Shown piece by piece: positions 41,532-51,092 of a stretch of DNA of 64,000 bases. The stretch lies in the NCBI GenBank assembly GCA_900314885.1, contig OMWY01000001.1, positions 186,001-250,000 of the forward strand. The letters run 5' to 3'. Each line of letters starts with the position of its first letter. Position 1 is the stretch's first letter. A program made the position numbers and the translations under genes. Under the pieces are notes generated by a model. It was not told the DNA's origin, searched no databases, and saw only the letters and a list, made by a program, of their open reading frames with translations. This DNA comes from an uncultured Eubacteriales bacterium. Lineage in GTDB: Bacteria; Bacillota; Clostridia; Lachnospirales; Lachnospiraceae.

Positions 41532-43074
41532 AAAGGTGCTTATAGCGGATGATGAGATGGCTATCAGGGAAGGACTGAAGGTCATCATTCCGTGGGAAGA
41601 GCTTGGATTTGACATCATAGGTGAGGCAAAAAACGGGGAAGAGGTCCTTAGCGAAATATCGGAGAAAAATCCCGATGTCGTAATGATCGACTTAAATATG
41701 CCGAAGGTTCACGGCATAGAGGCTATCAGACAGGCAAGGGAAGACGGCTTTAAGGGTAGATTTATTATCCTTTCAGGATATTCTGATTTTTCCTATGCCC
41801 AGGCAGCAATAAGGTTCGGCGTAACAGATTACCTGACTAAGCCCGTCGATGAGGATGAGCTTACAAAAGTAATAACAAGAATTAAGGGTGAAATAGAAAA
41901 GGAAGAAAATAAGGCCGGAAATATTTCACTCATTAAAACCAAAGCCCGCGACACTGTTATAACGGAATTAATTACAGGCGCTATGACAAATGAGCAGGCT
42001 CTTAAGGACTTTGACCTCGTGGCTGACTGCTATCAGGTTGTCTGTTATGAAACCTACCATACGGACAGGAACGCTACAACCTATGACCTGTACGAATTAT
42101 TAACCGCGGTAATTAATTCGAAGGAATTAGAGCACACTGAGATAGAAGGCAAGCAGGTTATTTTATTAAAATCAAAGGATGCCGTAAGGCGGTTTGATGT
42201 ATTTATAGATAAATACAGGAGCAGAAGCCTTGAGGAGGACAGCCCGCTTGACTCTATTTTCTCAGGCTACGGCAGAGTTGTAGACAGCCCTGAGGAAATT
42301 AAGGTGTCCTTCGATGAGGCGATGAAATTAGTCGCAAGAAGATTTTTCTGCCCGAAGAATCTTCATACTTTCGGCTACATGAACCTGCCTGAGCTAGCTA
42401 GTGGAGACCACCTCGTTACTAAAGAGGAACAGGAAAAAATAACCGATTCCCTGGCGGGTTTTATTTCCGCCGGAAATGCCGCAAAGACAATGGAAACCAT
42501 AAACCGCGCAGAGAAGGTATTTATGACGAGCGCCAACAGTGAGGCTCAGATAAGACTTCTCGTGACCGATATGTTAATTTCCATGAAGGAGAAACTGTCA
42601 CGCGCCTACGCGGAGTGCGGCGAAGTATTTCCTAATAACGCGGAAATGATTGATTATGTAAATAATCGCTTTTATCTGTATGAGATATTCAAATATATTT
42701 CCGACAGGAGTGAAAACGCTATAAGAATTATCCGGTCGAAGAACGGAGCCAGCAGCACGATAAGTGATGTTGTTAATTATATAGAGCATAATTACGAGGG
42801 CGATTTAACTCTTGAAAATGTGGCGCCGCTTTTTGGATATAACAGTGTGTATTTTGGTAAGGTATTCGCTAAGGCGACAGGTAAGAGCTTTAATTCTTAC
42901 GTGAATGATGTCCGTCTTCAGGTAGCTAAGAAATTACTGACAGAGACGAATTTAAAAATATACGAGATATCCGAAAAAACCGGCTACAATGACGTTGATT
43001 ATTTTAGTAAAAAATTCCGTCAGACTATGGGTGTGAGTCCGGCGGAATTCAGGAAGCAGCTAAAGAACGAATAA
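41524..43074 (+). CDS. YesN-type response regulator with AraC output domain
   Basis: A 516-residue regulator. The receiver domain (1-125) has the phospho-acceptor Asp56 in VVMIDLNMP and conserved acidic residues near 9-11. A middle region of about 250 residues follows. The C-terminal AraC domain (about 415-515) reads LTLENVAPLFGYNSVYFGKVF and ISEKTGYNDVDYFSKKFRQ; to keep strings short only these parts are given. It is the likely partner of the YesM-type kinase at 33367 and the likely activator of the adjacent importer and glycosidases. Confidence 0.9.
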   Translation: MNKKVLIADDEMAIREGLKVIIPWEELGFDIIGEAKNGEEVLSEISEKNPDVVMIDLNMPKVHGIEAIRQAREDGFKGRFIILSGYSDFSYAQAAIRFGVTDYLTKPVDEDELTKVITRIKGEIEKEENKAGNISLIKTKARDTVITELITGAMTNEQALKDFDLVADCYQVVCYETYHTDRNATTYDLYELLTAVINSKELEHTEIEGKQVILLKSKDAVRRFDVFIDKYRSRSLEEDSPLDSIFSGYGRVVDSPEEIKVSFDEAMKLVARRFFCPKNLHTFGYMNLPELASGDHLVTKEEQEKITDSLAGFISAGNAAKTMETINRAEKVFMTSANSEAQIRLLVTDMLISMKEKLSRAYAECGEVFPNNAEMIDYVNNRFYLYEIFKYISDRSENAIRIIRSKNGASSTISDVVNYIEHNYEGDLTLENVAPLFGYNSVYFGKVFAKATGKSFNSYVNDVRLQVAKKLLTETNLKIYEISEKTGYNDVDYFSKKFRQTMGVSPAEFRKQLKNE

Positions 43075-43098
43075 ATATAATGTAATGGGGTGATTATT

Positions 43099-44580
43099 AT
43101 GTCATACGATTTAAAGGCGGAAATTGACAGAATTAATTCCGTTATTTCAAACGGAAAATACAAGGATACCGACGAATCTCTCTCTCAGTATGAGGTTCCA
43201 TCCTGGTATAAAAAAGCGAAATTCGGCATATTTATCCACTGGGGAGTTTATTCTCAGGCGGCATTCGCGAATGAATGGTATCCCAGAAATATGTACTTAA
43301 AGGATACGCCGGAATATAAGCACCATATCGAAACTATGGGGCCCCACACAGAGAAGGGGTATAAGGATTATATTCCATTATTTAAGGGTGAGAAATTTGA
43401 CCCTGAGGCCTGGATTAATTTAATTAAAAAATCCGGCGCTAAATATATGGTTCCCGTAGCCGAGCACCATGACGGTTTCCAGATGTATAAGAGCAAGCTC
43501 TCTCATTGGAATGCCTTCGAGATGGGGCCTAAGAGAGATACTACATTTGAACTCGAGCAGGCAGCCAGGCAGGCGGGAATTCATTTCGGAACAAGCTCTC
43601 ACAGAATAGAGCACTGGTGGTTCTTAGGAGACGGAAGGAATTTTGACAGCGACATTAAGGGAGAATTCGAACGCGGTGATTTATATTGGCCATCGAATTA
43701 TATGTATTACACTTCGCAGTTTGATATATTCGCTAAGCCTGAGCCGAGCACGGAATTTATGGAGGACTGGCTCGCAAGGACCTGTGAGATAGTTGACCGC
43801 TTCCACCCTGAGGTTCTCTACTTTGACTGGTGGATAGAGCACGCGGCCATGAGGCCATATGTCCGTAAGGCTGTCGCCTATTATTATAATAAAATGGACG
43901 AGATAGGAGCCGCTGGCGTGGTAAATTATAAGCACGACGAATTAATTTTCGGCGCAGGGGTTCCGGATATTGAGAGGGGACAATTTGCTTCGGCAAAGCC
44001 ATTTACATGGCAGACTGATACGGCGATCGGCTTTAATTCATGGGGCTATGTGCCTGACAATAAATATAAGAAGGCTGTAGATATTGTCCGTGATCTCGTT
44101 GATGTAGTAAGCAAGAACGGAAATATGCTCTTAAATGTCGGCCCTAAGGGAGACGGCTCAATCACCGAAGAAGAGACAAAGGTCCTTACTGAGATAGGCA
44201 AGTGGCTCTCCGTAAACGGTGAAGCTATCTATGATTCTAAGACTTGGAGAGTTTACGGTGAAGGACCGACTGAGGTTCATGAGGGAGGCTTTAGTGACGG
44301 CGATGTGAAGCAGTTTACAAGTGAAGATTTCCGCTTTACGGTTTCTCACGGTAAAATGTACGCGATCGCTATGAAGCCTTCAGATACAGGTGATTATGTG
44401 ATTAAGTCCTTCAAGCCGCTTGCTGACTGGGGCAAGGAGGGAACCTCCCTAATAGTTGACGGGGTTAAGGCCTTAGGCTTCGATGGCCCGGTGTCATTTA
44501 AAACAGAAGAAGACGGCATCCATATCCATTGCGAGAAGGATGGAGAAATGCCGGTTGTCTTCAAAATGGAATTGAGATAA
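43099..44580 (+). CDS. Alpha-L-fucosidase, GH29
   Basis: A 493-residue cytoplasmic GH29 enzyme. N-terminal FGIFIHWGVYSQAAFANEWY is the family start, followed by VPVAEHHDGFQMYKS and the nucleophile Asp243 in VLYFDWWIEH. NMLLNVGPKGDGSI closes the barrel. A C-terminal beta domain (about 390-490) follows. It would remove alpha-L-fucose from imported oligosaccharides. I chose ATG 43099, with GGGG 8 nt upstream, over the GTG at 43090. It lies 24 bases after the response regulator gene. Linkage preference is unknown. Confidence 0.93.
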   Translation: MSYDLKAEIDRINSVISNGKYKDTDESLSQYEVPSWYKKAKFGIFIHWGVYSQAAFANEWYPRNMYLKDTPEYKHHIETMGPHTEKGYKDYIPLFKGEKFDPEAWINLIKKSGAKYMVPVAEHHDGFQMYKSKLSHWNAFEMGPKRDTTFELEQAARQAGIHFGTSSHRIEHWWFLGDGRNFDSDIKGEFERGDLYWPSNYMYYTSQFDIFAKPEPSTEFMEDWLARTCEIVDRFHPEVLYFDWWIEHAAMRPYVRKAVAYYYNKMDEIGAAGVVNYKHDELIFGAGVPDIERGQFASAKPFTWQTDTAIGFNSWGYVPDNKYKKAVDIVRDLVDVVSKNGNMLLNVGPKGDGSITEEETKVLTEIGKWLSVNGEAIYDSKTWRVYGEGPTEVHEGGFSDGDVKQFTSEDFRFTVSHGKMYAIAMKPSDTGDYVIKSFKPLADWGKEGTSLIVDGVKALGFDGPVSFKTEEDGIHIHCEKDGEMPVVFKMELR

Positions 44581-44646
44581 CCAGGCTTTAATGGTAGCGA
44601 ATATTTACGCATTCTAAGTGGACTTTTTACGATAGAAATTTTCACG

Positions 44647-44683
44647 GGACTCTGCTATTGTTAATAATAGCAGAGTTCTTTTG
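44647..44683 (+). terminator. Rho-independent terminator between GH29 and GH31
   Basis: GGACTCTGCTATT pairs with AATAGCAGAGTTC (one G-T) around a short loop and is followed by TTTTG. It lies only about 20 nt before the GH31 start, so the GH31 gene depends on read-through or a promoter within this hairpin region. Confidence 0.75.
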
Positions 44684-44704
44684 TTATGAAAGTGAGGTTT
44701 TGAT

Positions 44705-46714
44705 ATGTATTTTGCAAAGGAAGGAAATGCGCTTACAGCCCGTCACCAGGGTGAAATCCTTAGAATAGAGCCATGGGGAGAGGATTCTCTTCGTGTGCGC
44801 GCGACTAAGGCGATGAGCTTTACCGATGAGGACTGGGCCTTAACGGAACCTGTTAAGGAGGTTAGCGCGAACATTTCTATCGAAGCAGAGAATGCCGGAG
44901 CTGACATCGTAAATGGGAAGATAAAGGCCCATGTGAACGCAGCCGGTGTCGTTACATTTTACAAGGATGGCAAGAAGATTCTTCGGGAATATTACAGTAA
45001 TTACTTCGGTACGGAGAATAAGTCCACAGCCGCCCTTAAGAGGGTTAATCGTGAATTTTCGGGAATTCTCGGCGCGAGCGAATATAAATTAACTGTCCGC
45101 TTCGAACCTAACGATGGTGAGAAATTATACGGCATGGGCCAGTATCCGCAGGCTTATCTTGATATTAAGGGCTGTACTCTGGAGCTTGCGCAGAAGAATA
45201 CCCAGACCTCAGTGCCATTTGTATTAAGCAATTTAGGCTATGGATTTTTCTGGAATAATCCTGCTGTCGGAAACGCCACATTTGGTAAAAACATGACTGA
45301 ATGGGTAGCGAAATCAACCAGGCAGATGGATTATTATATAACTGTCGCTGATACGCCTGCGAAAATTATAGAAAATTATACGGGAACTGTCGGAAGAGCG
45401 CCTGTTATGCCGTCTGAGTTACTCGGGCTCTGGCAGTGCAAGCTCCGCTACAGGACTCAGGACGAGGTACTTTCTGTCGCCAGAAAATATAAGGAATTAG
45501 GAATAAAGCTTGACGTTATCGTTATAGATTTCTTCCACTGGACGAGGCAGGGAGACTGGCAGTTTGATAAAAAATATTGGCCGGATCCTAAGGCTATGTG
45601 CGATGAGCTTCACGCAAACGGAACCAGAGTCGTGGTTTCGGTATGGCCTAGCGTTGACAGAAAGTCGATACATTTCAACGAAATGTATGAAAAGGGATAT
45701 CTCACGAGAACCGACCGCGGTTCTATAGAAACCTATGACTATCAGGGTGACTGCCTCTTAATAGATGTAACAAATCCTGACGCAAGAAAATATGTCTGGG
45801 ATATCTGCAAGAAGAATTATTATGATTACGGTATAGATATATTCTGGCTTGATAATTCAGAGCCGGATATGGCTGTATATGATTACGATATCGACCGTTA
45901 TGCTATAGGACCTGCCGAAAGCTGCTCAAATATTTATCCACTCCTTTACGCTAAGGCATTTTATGATGGTGAGAGCGAGGTAATTAAGGAGAATCCGGAC
46001 CATTTACCTGTGACAAACCTTGTGCGTTCAGGATGGGCAGGCAGCCAGAAGTATGGCGCCCTCCTCTGGTCAGGCGATATACAGTCAACCTTCGAGGCAT
46101 TCAGGAATTCTGTTGTCGAAGCTATCCAGATGGGAATCGCCGGCATTCCATGGTGGACTACAGATATCGGCGGTTTCATGTGGGGAAATGTGGAGACTGA
46201 CGAATTTAAGGAGCTTCTTATCCGCTGGTATGAGTGGGCCGTATACGGACCGATACTCAGGATGCACGGCGACAGGGACCCTCATGACGTACCTGTCTAC
46301 GATACCGAGCATGATTATGGCGGCGGCTACCTCTTCACAGGCCGTGACAATGAGCTTTGGAGCTACGGCGAAGAAAACTTCAAGATTATGAAGAAGTTCC
46401 TCGAGAAGAGATGGGCCCTTAAGCCATACCTTGAGAAGCTTATGAAGGAAGCTCACGAAACAGGTGCGCCTATTTACCGCGCCATGTTCTATGAGTTCCC
46501 TGATGACCCTAAGTGCTACGACCTGAATGACCAGTATATGTTTGGTGATAAGTATCTCGTAGCTCCGATACTGGAATTAGGACAAACTAAGCGTGAGGTT
46601 TACCTTCCTGCCGGAAAGTGGACAAACGATGAGACCGGCGAAGTCATAGAAGGCGGTAAGACCATCACAGTTGACGCGCCAATTGATGTTATACCGGTAT
46701 TTACGAGAGAGTAA
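44705..46714 (+). CDS. GH31 alpha-glycosidase (alpha-xylosidase/glucosidase type)
   Basis: A 669-residue cytoplasmic GH31 enzyme. An N-terminal beta-sandwich (about 1-230) precedes the barrel. The nucleophile is Asp383 in IFWLDNSEPDM and the acid/base is Asp458 in LLWSGDIQSTF. GIPWWTTDIGGFMWG is a family motif, and KLRYRTQDEVL lies at the barrel start. The W-x-D-N-S/T-E-P form is that of YicI-like alpha-xylosidases as well as some glucosidases. With the fucosidase next door, fucosylated xyloglucan-type oligosaccharides are a reasonable but unproven substrate. Confidence 0.9.
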   Translation: MYFAKEGNALTARHQGEILRIEPWGEDSLRVRATKAMSFTDEDWALTEPVKEVSANISIEAENAGADIVNGKIKAHVNAAGVVTFYKDGKKILREYYSNYFGTENKSTAALKRVNREFSGILGASEYKLTVRFEPNDGEKLYGMGQYPQAYLDIKGCTLELAQKNTQTSVPFVLSNLGYGFFWNNPAVGNATFGKNMTEWVAKSTRQMDYYITVADTPAKIIENYTGTVGRAPVMPSELLGLWQCKLRYRTQDEVLSVARKYKELGIKLDVIVIDFFHWTRQGDWQFDKKYWPDPKAMCDELHANGTRVVVSVWPSVDRKSIHFNEMYEKGYLTRTDRGSIETYDYQGDCLLIDVTNPDARKYVWDICKKNYYDYGIDIFWLDNSEPDMAVYDYDIDRYAIGPAESCSNIYPLLYAKAFYDGESEVIKENPDHLPVTNLVRSGWAGSQKYGALLWSGDIQSTFEAFRNSVVEAIQMGIAGIPWWTTDIGGFMWGNVETDEFKELLIRWYEWAVYGPILRMHGDRDPHDVPVYDTEHDYGGGYLFTGRDNELWSYGEENFKIMKKFLEKRWALKPYLEKLMKEAHETGAPIYRAMFYEFPDDPKCYDLNDQYMFGDKYLVAPILELGQTKREVYLPAGKWTNDETGEVIEGGKTITVDAPIDVIPVFTRE

Positions 46715-46735
46715 AAATCTGATTTTGTATTATTG

Positions 46736-46763
46736 AAGCAGGGCTTTTCAGCCCTGCTTTTAC
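46736..46763 (+). terminator. Rho-independent terminator after GH31
   Basis: AAGCAGGGC and GCCCTGCTT pair perfectly around TTTTCA, followed by TTACTTTT. Confidence 0.9.
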
Positions 46764-46770
46764 TTTTGTA

Positions 46771-46823
46771 TTAAGAACTGTTAAGATTCCCACCATGTTC
46801 TGTTAAGGTTCATGTTGTATACT
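46771..46823 (+). promoter_or_regulatory. dlt promoter with OmpR-type direct repeats
   Basis: CTGTTAAGATTC (46778-46789) and CTGTTAAGGTTC (46800-46811) are direct repeats offset by 22 bp, and another TTAAG lies 10 bp before the first. A -10 TATACT follows at 46818-46823 with no good -35. This is the form of a promoter activated by an OmpR-family regulator; such a regulator is the next-to-last gene of the operon. Confidence 0.6.
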
Positions 46824-46861
46824 CCTTTACAGTAGTTGAATGAACCACGAAGGAGTTTTAG

Positions 46862-48376
46862 ATGGATATAATCAGAGAAATAAGCATACACGCGAAAGAG
46901 AACCCAAGCAGGATAGCTTTTCACTTCAGAAGCGGCAGCATTACTTACGGCGAGCTGTGGGAGAAATCAGGAAGGCTGGCTGCCTGGATCAGCAAGCAGA
47001 GCCTTGCTAAGGGACAACCTATTCCTGTCTACGGCCATAAAAATATCTATATGTGGACAGCCTTTATAGCCTGCGTGAGAGCAGGCCACGCCTACGTGCC
47101 GATGGATACGAATATGCCGGCGGAGAGAATACGCGATATAGCATGTACTGTAAATTCACCGTTAATTTTCGCGACCGAGCCCTTAAATATATTGGATACT
47201 ACTGAGGTTATTGACTTATTAAGAATTAAGGATATTCTTCAAAATGAGCCGGCTCTCGTCAATGACACCTTAAGAAACAAGAAAAATGACACACATTACA
47301 TCATTTTCACCTCGGGTAGTACAGGGAAGCCTAAGGGAGTTATGATAACAACCGGCTCCCTTGAAAATTATCTCGACTGGTCGGTTACTCTTATAAACAG
47401 AAAGGCGGGCGTATTTTTAAACCAGGCTCCGTTCTCCTTTGACCTTTCAGTAATGGATACATATACAGGCCTTGCTACAGGTTCAACAATCTGGTCAGTT
47501 GATCACGACCTCTTGCGTGATATGAAAATGCTCATTAATTATATGAAAGAAGGGAAAATAAATTACTTCGTTTCAACGCCATCCTTCGCTGACCTCTGCC
47601 TCTCAAGCGACCTCTTTTGCGAAAGTACATTAGAGGAGTTAAATACATTTCTCTTCTGCGGCGAGACCCTTACAGTCCCGACGGCAAGGAAATTGAGAGA
47701 GAGATTTCCCGAAGCAAGAATAATAAATACTTACGGCCCGACAGAGACCACAGTATGCGTAACTTCAACTGAAATAACCGATAAAATGCTTAGTGAAGGG
47801 CAGAATCTTCCTGTAGGAAAAGCAAAGCCCGGAACCTATATTTACGCCGTCGCGGAAAACGAGGAGAGGCTTCCCGCAGGTGTTGAGGGCGAGCTAATAA
47901 TCGCAGGCAATACAACAGCCGCGGGATATTATAAAAATGATACGCAGACCTTAAAGCGCTTTTTCACTAATTCCGAAAGACTGAAGTCCTACCGGACCGG
48001 TGATTTCGGTTATGTAAATGAGGATGGCATGGTCTATTATAAGTGCCGGATGGATAACCAGATAAAGTTCCACGGATACCGTATAGAATTAGGCGACATA
48101 GAAAATAATTTACAGGCCCTTAACGGAATCAGTAACGCTGCCGTATTCCCTGAGCTTAAGGATGGAGCGATACACTCACTTGCTGCTTACATAGTTCAAA
48201 ATAATGATGATACCTCTTACGCCAGAAGAAAATTCATCCGCGATGAATTAAGGAAAAAGCTTCCTTCATATATGGTGCCTAAGAAAATAAATTTTATGTC
48301 AGAATTTCCTATGACGTTAAACGGTAAAATAGACCGCAAGAGGCTTAAGGAGACCGTAAATGCAGCTGTTTGTTGA
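46862..48376 (+). CDS. dltA: D-alanine--[D-alanyl carrier protein] ligase DltA
   Basis: A 504-residue adenylate-forming enzyme that activates D-alanine with ATP and loads it on DltC. Core motifs are YIIFTSGSTGKPKGV near 145-160, NTYGPTETTVCVTS near 290, the YRTGDFGYVNEDG region near 380 and the C-terminal lysine in MTLNGKIDRKRL. AAGGAG lies just upstream of the ATG. It opens dltA-B-C-D, which adds D-alanine to teichoic acids and lowers the negative surface charge. Confidence 0.96.
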   Translation: MDIIREISIHAKENPSRIAFHFRSGSITYGELWEKSGRLAAWISKQSLAKGQPIPVYGHKNIYMWTAFIACVRAGHAYVPMDTNMPAERIRDIACTVNSPLIFATEPLNILDTTEVIDLLRIKDILQNEPALVNDTLRNKKNDTHYIIFTSGSTGKPKGVMITTGSLENYLDWSVTLINRKAGVFLNQAPFSFDLSVMDTYTGLATGSTIWSVDHDLLRDMKMLINYMKEGKINYFVSTPSFADLCLSSDLFCESTLEELNTFLFCGETLTVPTARKLRERFPEARIINTYGPTETTVCVTSTEITDKMLSEGQNLPVGKAKPGTYIYAVAENEERLPAGVEGELIIAGNTTAAGYYKNDTQTLKRFFTNSERLKSYRTGDFGYVNEDGMVYYKCRMDNQIKFHGYRIELGDIENNLQALNGISNAAVFPELKDGAIHSLAAYIVQNNDDTSYARRKFIRDELRKKLPSYMVPKKINFMSEFPMTLNGKIDRKRLKETVNAAVC

Positions 48377-49514
48377 TACCGAGTTTTTTATATGGCTTAT
48401 TATTCTTTCAATTCCAGCCTTTATTCTGGGACTTATGGAAAAGCCTATCCACATTTATGGATTCTTCGTATCGGTATTTTTTATTATCATGTCCATGGGC
48501 GGCACAACCAAAGCGCTCCTCTACATGATTTTATATATAATGTTCGAACACGTGCTCGCGGTTATATATACCGGAGTACGTGAAAGGTATGGCCGCAAGG
48601 CAGGCGTTTATTATTTATTTCTCCTGCTTAGCATATCTCCGCTTGTCACCTACAAAGTTACCTCGGTAACAGGAAACGGAATTTTGGGATTCCTCGGAAT
48701 TTCCTATATGACCTTTAAATCGGCCCAGGTAATTATAGAAATATATGATGGTCAGATAAAGGAAATATCGCCATTTTCATATATTTACATGATGATTTTC
48801 TTCCCGGTTGTAACAAGTGGTCCCATAGACAGGAGCAGGCGGTTTGATTCCGATATAAATAATCCCTTACCTCGGAGCCAATACCTTGAATTGGCCGGAA
48901 AGGGATTATTTAAAATACTTCTCGGAGTATTATATAAAGTAATTATCGCGAAAACATTCTACCAGCTTATGACCTGGTACGGTATGGATATTTCGCTTAA
49001 AAGCGGGATTATTTATATGTACACCTACGGGCTCTATCTCTTCTTTGATTTTGCGGGATACAGCCTGATGGCAGTCGGGAGCTCATATATTTTCGGAATA
49101 AAAACTCCCGATAATTTTAATAAGCCCTTTCTTAGCTGCGACATAAAAGAATTCTGGGACAGATGGCATATAACACTGTCCCACTGGTTCCGTGACTATA
49201 TATTTTCACGAGTCACGATGGGCCTTATGAAAACAAAGAAGATAAGGAGCAGACTTACTATCGCCTGCATAGCTTTCTTTGTAAATATGGGAATCATGGG
49301 CCTCTGGCACGGACTCACATCATACTATATAGCCTACGGCCTTTACCACGCGACATTATTATCCATTACTGAGGTTTATCAGAAAAAGAGTAAATTTCAT
49401 AAGGCCCACAAAAAAGATAAGTGGTACAGGATAATTTCCTGGTTTACCACCATGAACCTTGTATTTTTCGGATTCTTTATTTTCTCGGGAAGAATCATGA
49501 AGTTTTTACCTTAA
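48360..49514 (+). CDS. dltB: D-alanyl transfer protein DltB (MBOAT)
   Basis: A 384-residue MBOAT-family multi-span membrane protein that passes D-alanine from DltC across the membrane. MBOAT features are EFWDRWHITLSHWFRDYIF near 265-285 and the conserved His317 in MGLWHGLTSYY. FFPVVTSGPIDR near 150 is a usual DltB motif. Its ATG lies within dltA (17-nt overlap). Confidence 0.95.
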   Translation: MQLFVDTEFFIWLIILSIPAFILGLMEKPIHIYGFFVSVFFIIMSMGGTTKALLYMILYIMFEHVLAVIYTGVRERYGRKAGVYYLFLLLSISPLVTYKVTSVTGNGILGFLGISYMTFKSAQVIIEIYDGQIKEISPFSYIYMMIFFPVVTSGPIDRSRRFDSDINNPLPRSQYLELAGKGLFKILLGVLYKVIIAKTFYQLMTWYGMDISLKSGIIYMYTYGLYLFFDFAGYSLMAVGSSYIFGIKTPDNFNKPFLSCDIKEFWDRWHITLSHWFRDYIFSRVTMGLMKTKKIRSRLTIACIAFFVNMGIMGLWHGLTSYYIAYGLYHATLLSITEVYQKKSKFHKAHKKDKWYRIISWFTTMNLVFFGFFIFSGRIMKFLP

Positions 49515-49541
49515 TATTTACAAAAAGGAGATTTATTAAAA

Positions 49542-49778
49542 ATGGAAGAAACAGTACTTAGTATTTTGTCTGAAGTTTGTGAGGATGACGTAGTTAAAGA
49601 AGATCGCGATATAAATATTGTTGAAGAGAATCTGATTGATTCCTTGGGCTACATGGAACTTCTGGCTGATATCGAGGAAAAGCTGGGAGTTGTTATTGCC
49701 CCATCAGAATTCACTCGCGAGCAGATGGATACACCAAATAAAATAATAGAAATAGTAATAAAGAAGCGGGCGGAATAA
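49542..49778 (+). CDS. dltC: D-alanyl carrier protein DltC
   Basis: A 78-residue acyl-carrier-like protein. The phosphopantetheine attachment serine is Ser34 in ENLIDSLGYMEL. It is acidic with four-helix spacing. It receives D-alanine from DltA and gives it to DltB. AAGGAG precedes the ATG, and its stop shares one base with the dltD ATG. Confidence 0.95.
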   Translation: MEETVLSILSEVCEDDVVKEDRDINIVEENLIDSLGYMELLADIEEKLGVVIAPSEFTREQMDTPNKIIEIVIKKRAE

Positions 49779-50971
49779 TGAAAAAAATCGCTGCGTTTAT
49801 TACGGCCTTCGCCTTATTTATAGGCTTTACCGGCTGTGTACGGGGATATGTTTTCTCAAACGACCTCTATGATAAGACGGGCGCATTCAAAACATGGTAC
49901 AACCAGTACAAGGATAAAGACACTGAAGCGCTGATCGAAAACATCGACAAGGATACCATGCTGGTATTCGGTTCATCGGAGTTCGGCCATCAGAGAAAGA
50001 GCAAGTACCACCTCAGAAATATGTTCACAAAGGACCAGTTAAATGTTATGACAATAGGTGAAGCCTTCAGCCAGACATTCATACACACTATAAACTTAGG
50101 AGCCCTTGCACCGCATATTTCTAACAACAAGGTTGTGCTCATCATCTCTCCTACGTGGTTTCTCGGAACGAAAATCGACAGGAATCAGTTTTCGTACAGG
50201 TTTTCTGACACGGCTTATATAGGCCTCTTGCAGAATAACAATATCCCGGCAAAATTAAAAAACCGCATTGCCGCCCGGGTAGAAACACTTTTAGCGGATG
50301 ACAGCAAGAAGCTTAAACGTGTAAAGGCTTACAACGCTGTCTATATCGATAATACGAAAAACCCTGTGACACTTGCCATAGAGGGCAAATACGAAGACGA
50401 CATTAAAACCGAAGTCCGCACAAACCTTATCGCGGCAAGAAAAGCTTACAAGGAGTCCACAACTACGCAAACTATCGCAAGCAGCTACACTACCGATGGG
50501 GCGGTTGATTTTGAGGCGCTTTTATTCAGGGCCTACAAATCAAGTTTAAAAGATTCCGATAACCCCCTTTATATTCCGGACAAAATGTGGTATAAAACAT
50601 ATAGGAAGAAATATGATACTATGGTTGGCGCCCATGATTTCGACCGGATGGATGTAAGTGAGGAATACGGAGACCTTAAGCTGTTCCTTGAGATATGTAA
50701 GGCTGAAAATATTAAACCACTCCTCATAATTCAGCCTCTTAACGGCTACTGGTACGACAGGACAGGGCTCTCGAGTGACAAGCGGGAATTATTTAACGAG
50801 AAGATTAGGAGCATTTCAAAGCGTTATGGCGCTGAAGTTAGCGATCTCTCCTACTACGATTACGTACCTTATGTTATGAGTGATTCTGTTCATCCTTGGA
50901 AGGAAGGCTGGGTGTTACTAAATGAAAGTATCTACAATTTTTACCATGATATTAAAGACAGTGACGAGTAA
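49778..50971 (+). CDS. dltD: D-alanylation protein DltD
   Basis: A 397-residue SGNH-like protein with an N-terminal membrane segment (about 5-25). Block I is LVFGSSEFGHQRKSK near residues 61-75 with the catalytic serine, followed by the DltD-specific MTIGEAFSQTFIH and SPTWFLG. The C-terminal Asp/His lie in SDSVHPWKEGW near 370. It acts outside the membrane in the last transfer steps. The dltX-like gene begins inside its 3' end in another frame. Confidence 0.95.
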   Translation: MKKIAAFITAFALFIGFTGCVRGYVFSNDLYDKTGAFKTWYNQYKDKDTEALIENIDKDTMLVFGSSEFGHQRKSKYHLRNMFTKDQLNVMTIGEAFSQTFIHTINLGALAPHISNNKVVLIISPTWFLGTKIDRNQFSYRFSDTAYIGLLQNNNIPAKLKNRIAARVETLLADDSKKLKRVKAYNAVYIDNTKNPVTLAIEGKYEDDIKTEVRTNLIAARKAYKESTTTQTIASSYTTDGAVDFEALLFRAYKSSLKDSDNPLYIPDKMWYKTYRKKYDTMVGAHDFDRMDVSEEYGDLKLFLEICKAENIKPLLIIQPLNGYWYDRTGLSSDKRELFNEKIRSISKRYGAEVSDLSYYDYVPYVMSDSVHPWKEGWVLLNESIYNFYHDIKDSDE

Positions 50972-51083
50972 GGAATATATAAAATATACCATAGGCTTTT
51001 TCACGATTATGGTTATTATATATATCGGAGGCCTCTTACTGTCGGGATTCAGCGAACCGGGATTTATTTACTCTAATTTTTAG
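50922..51083 (+). CDS. dltX: DltX-like small membrane peptide
   Basis: A 53-residue protein with one transmembrane helix (about residues 22-42, TIGFFTIMVIIYIGGLLLSG) and the C-terminus PGFIYSNF. This ends in the F-x-Y-x-x-F motif of DltX, the small peptide needed for teichoic acid D-alanylation, whose tyrosine carries the D-alanyl group (Tyr50 here). In most Firmicutes dltX is upstream of dltA; here it overlaps the dltD end by 50 nt and is followed after 9 nt by the regulator gene. The gap in the operon and the motif make it convincing even though it is short. Confidence 0.85.
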   Translation: MKVSTIFTMILKTVTSKEYIKYTIGFFTIMVIIYIGGLLLSGFSEPGFIYSNF

Positions 51084-51092
51084 GAGAAAGTG

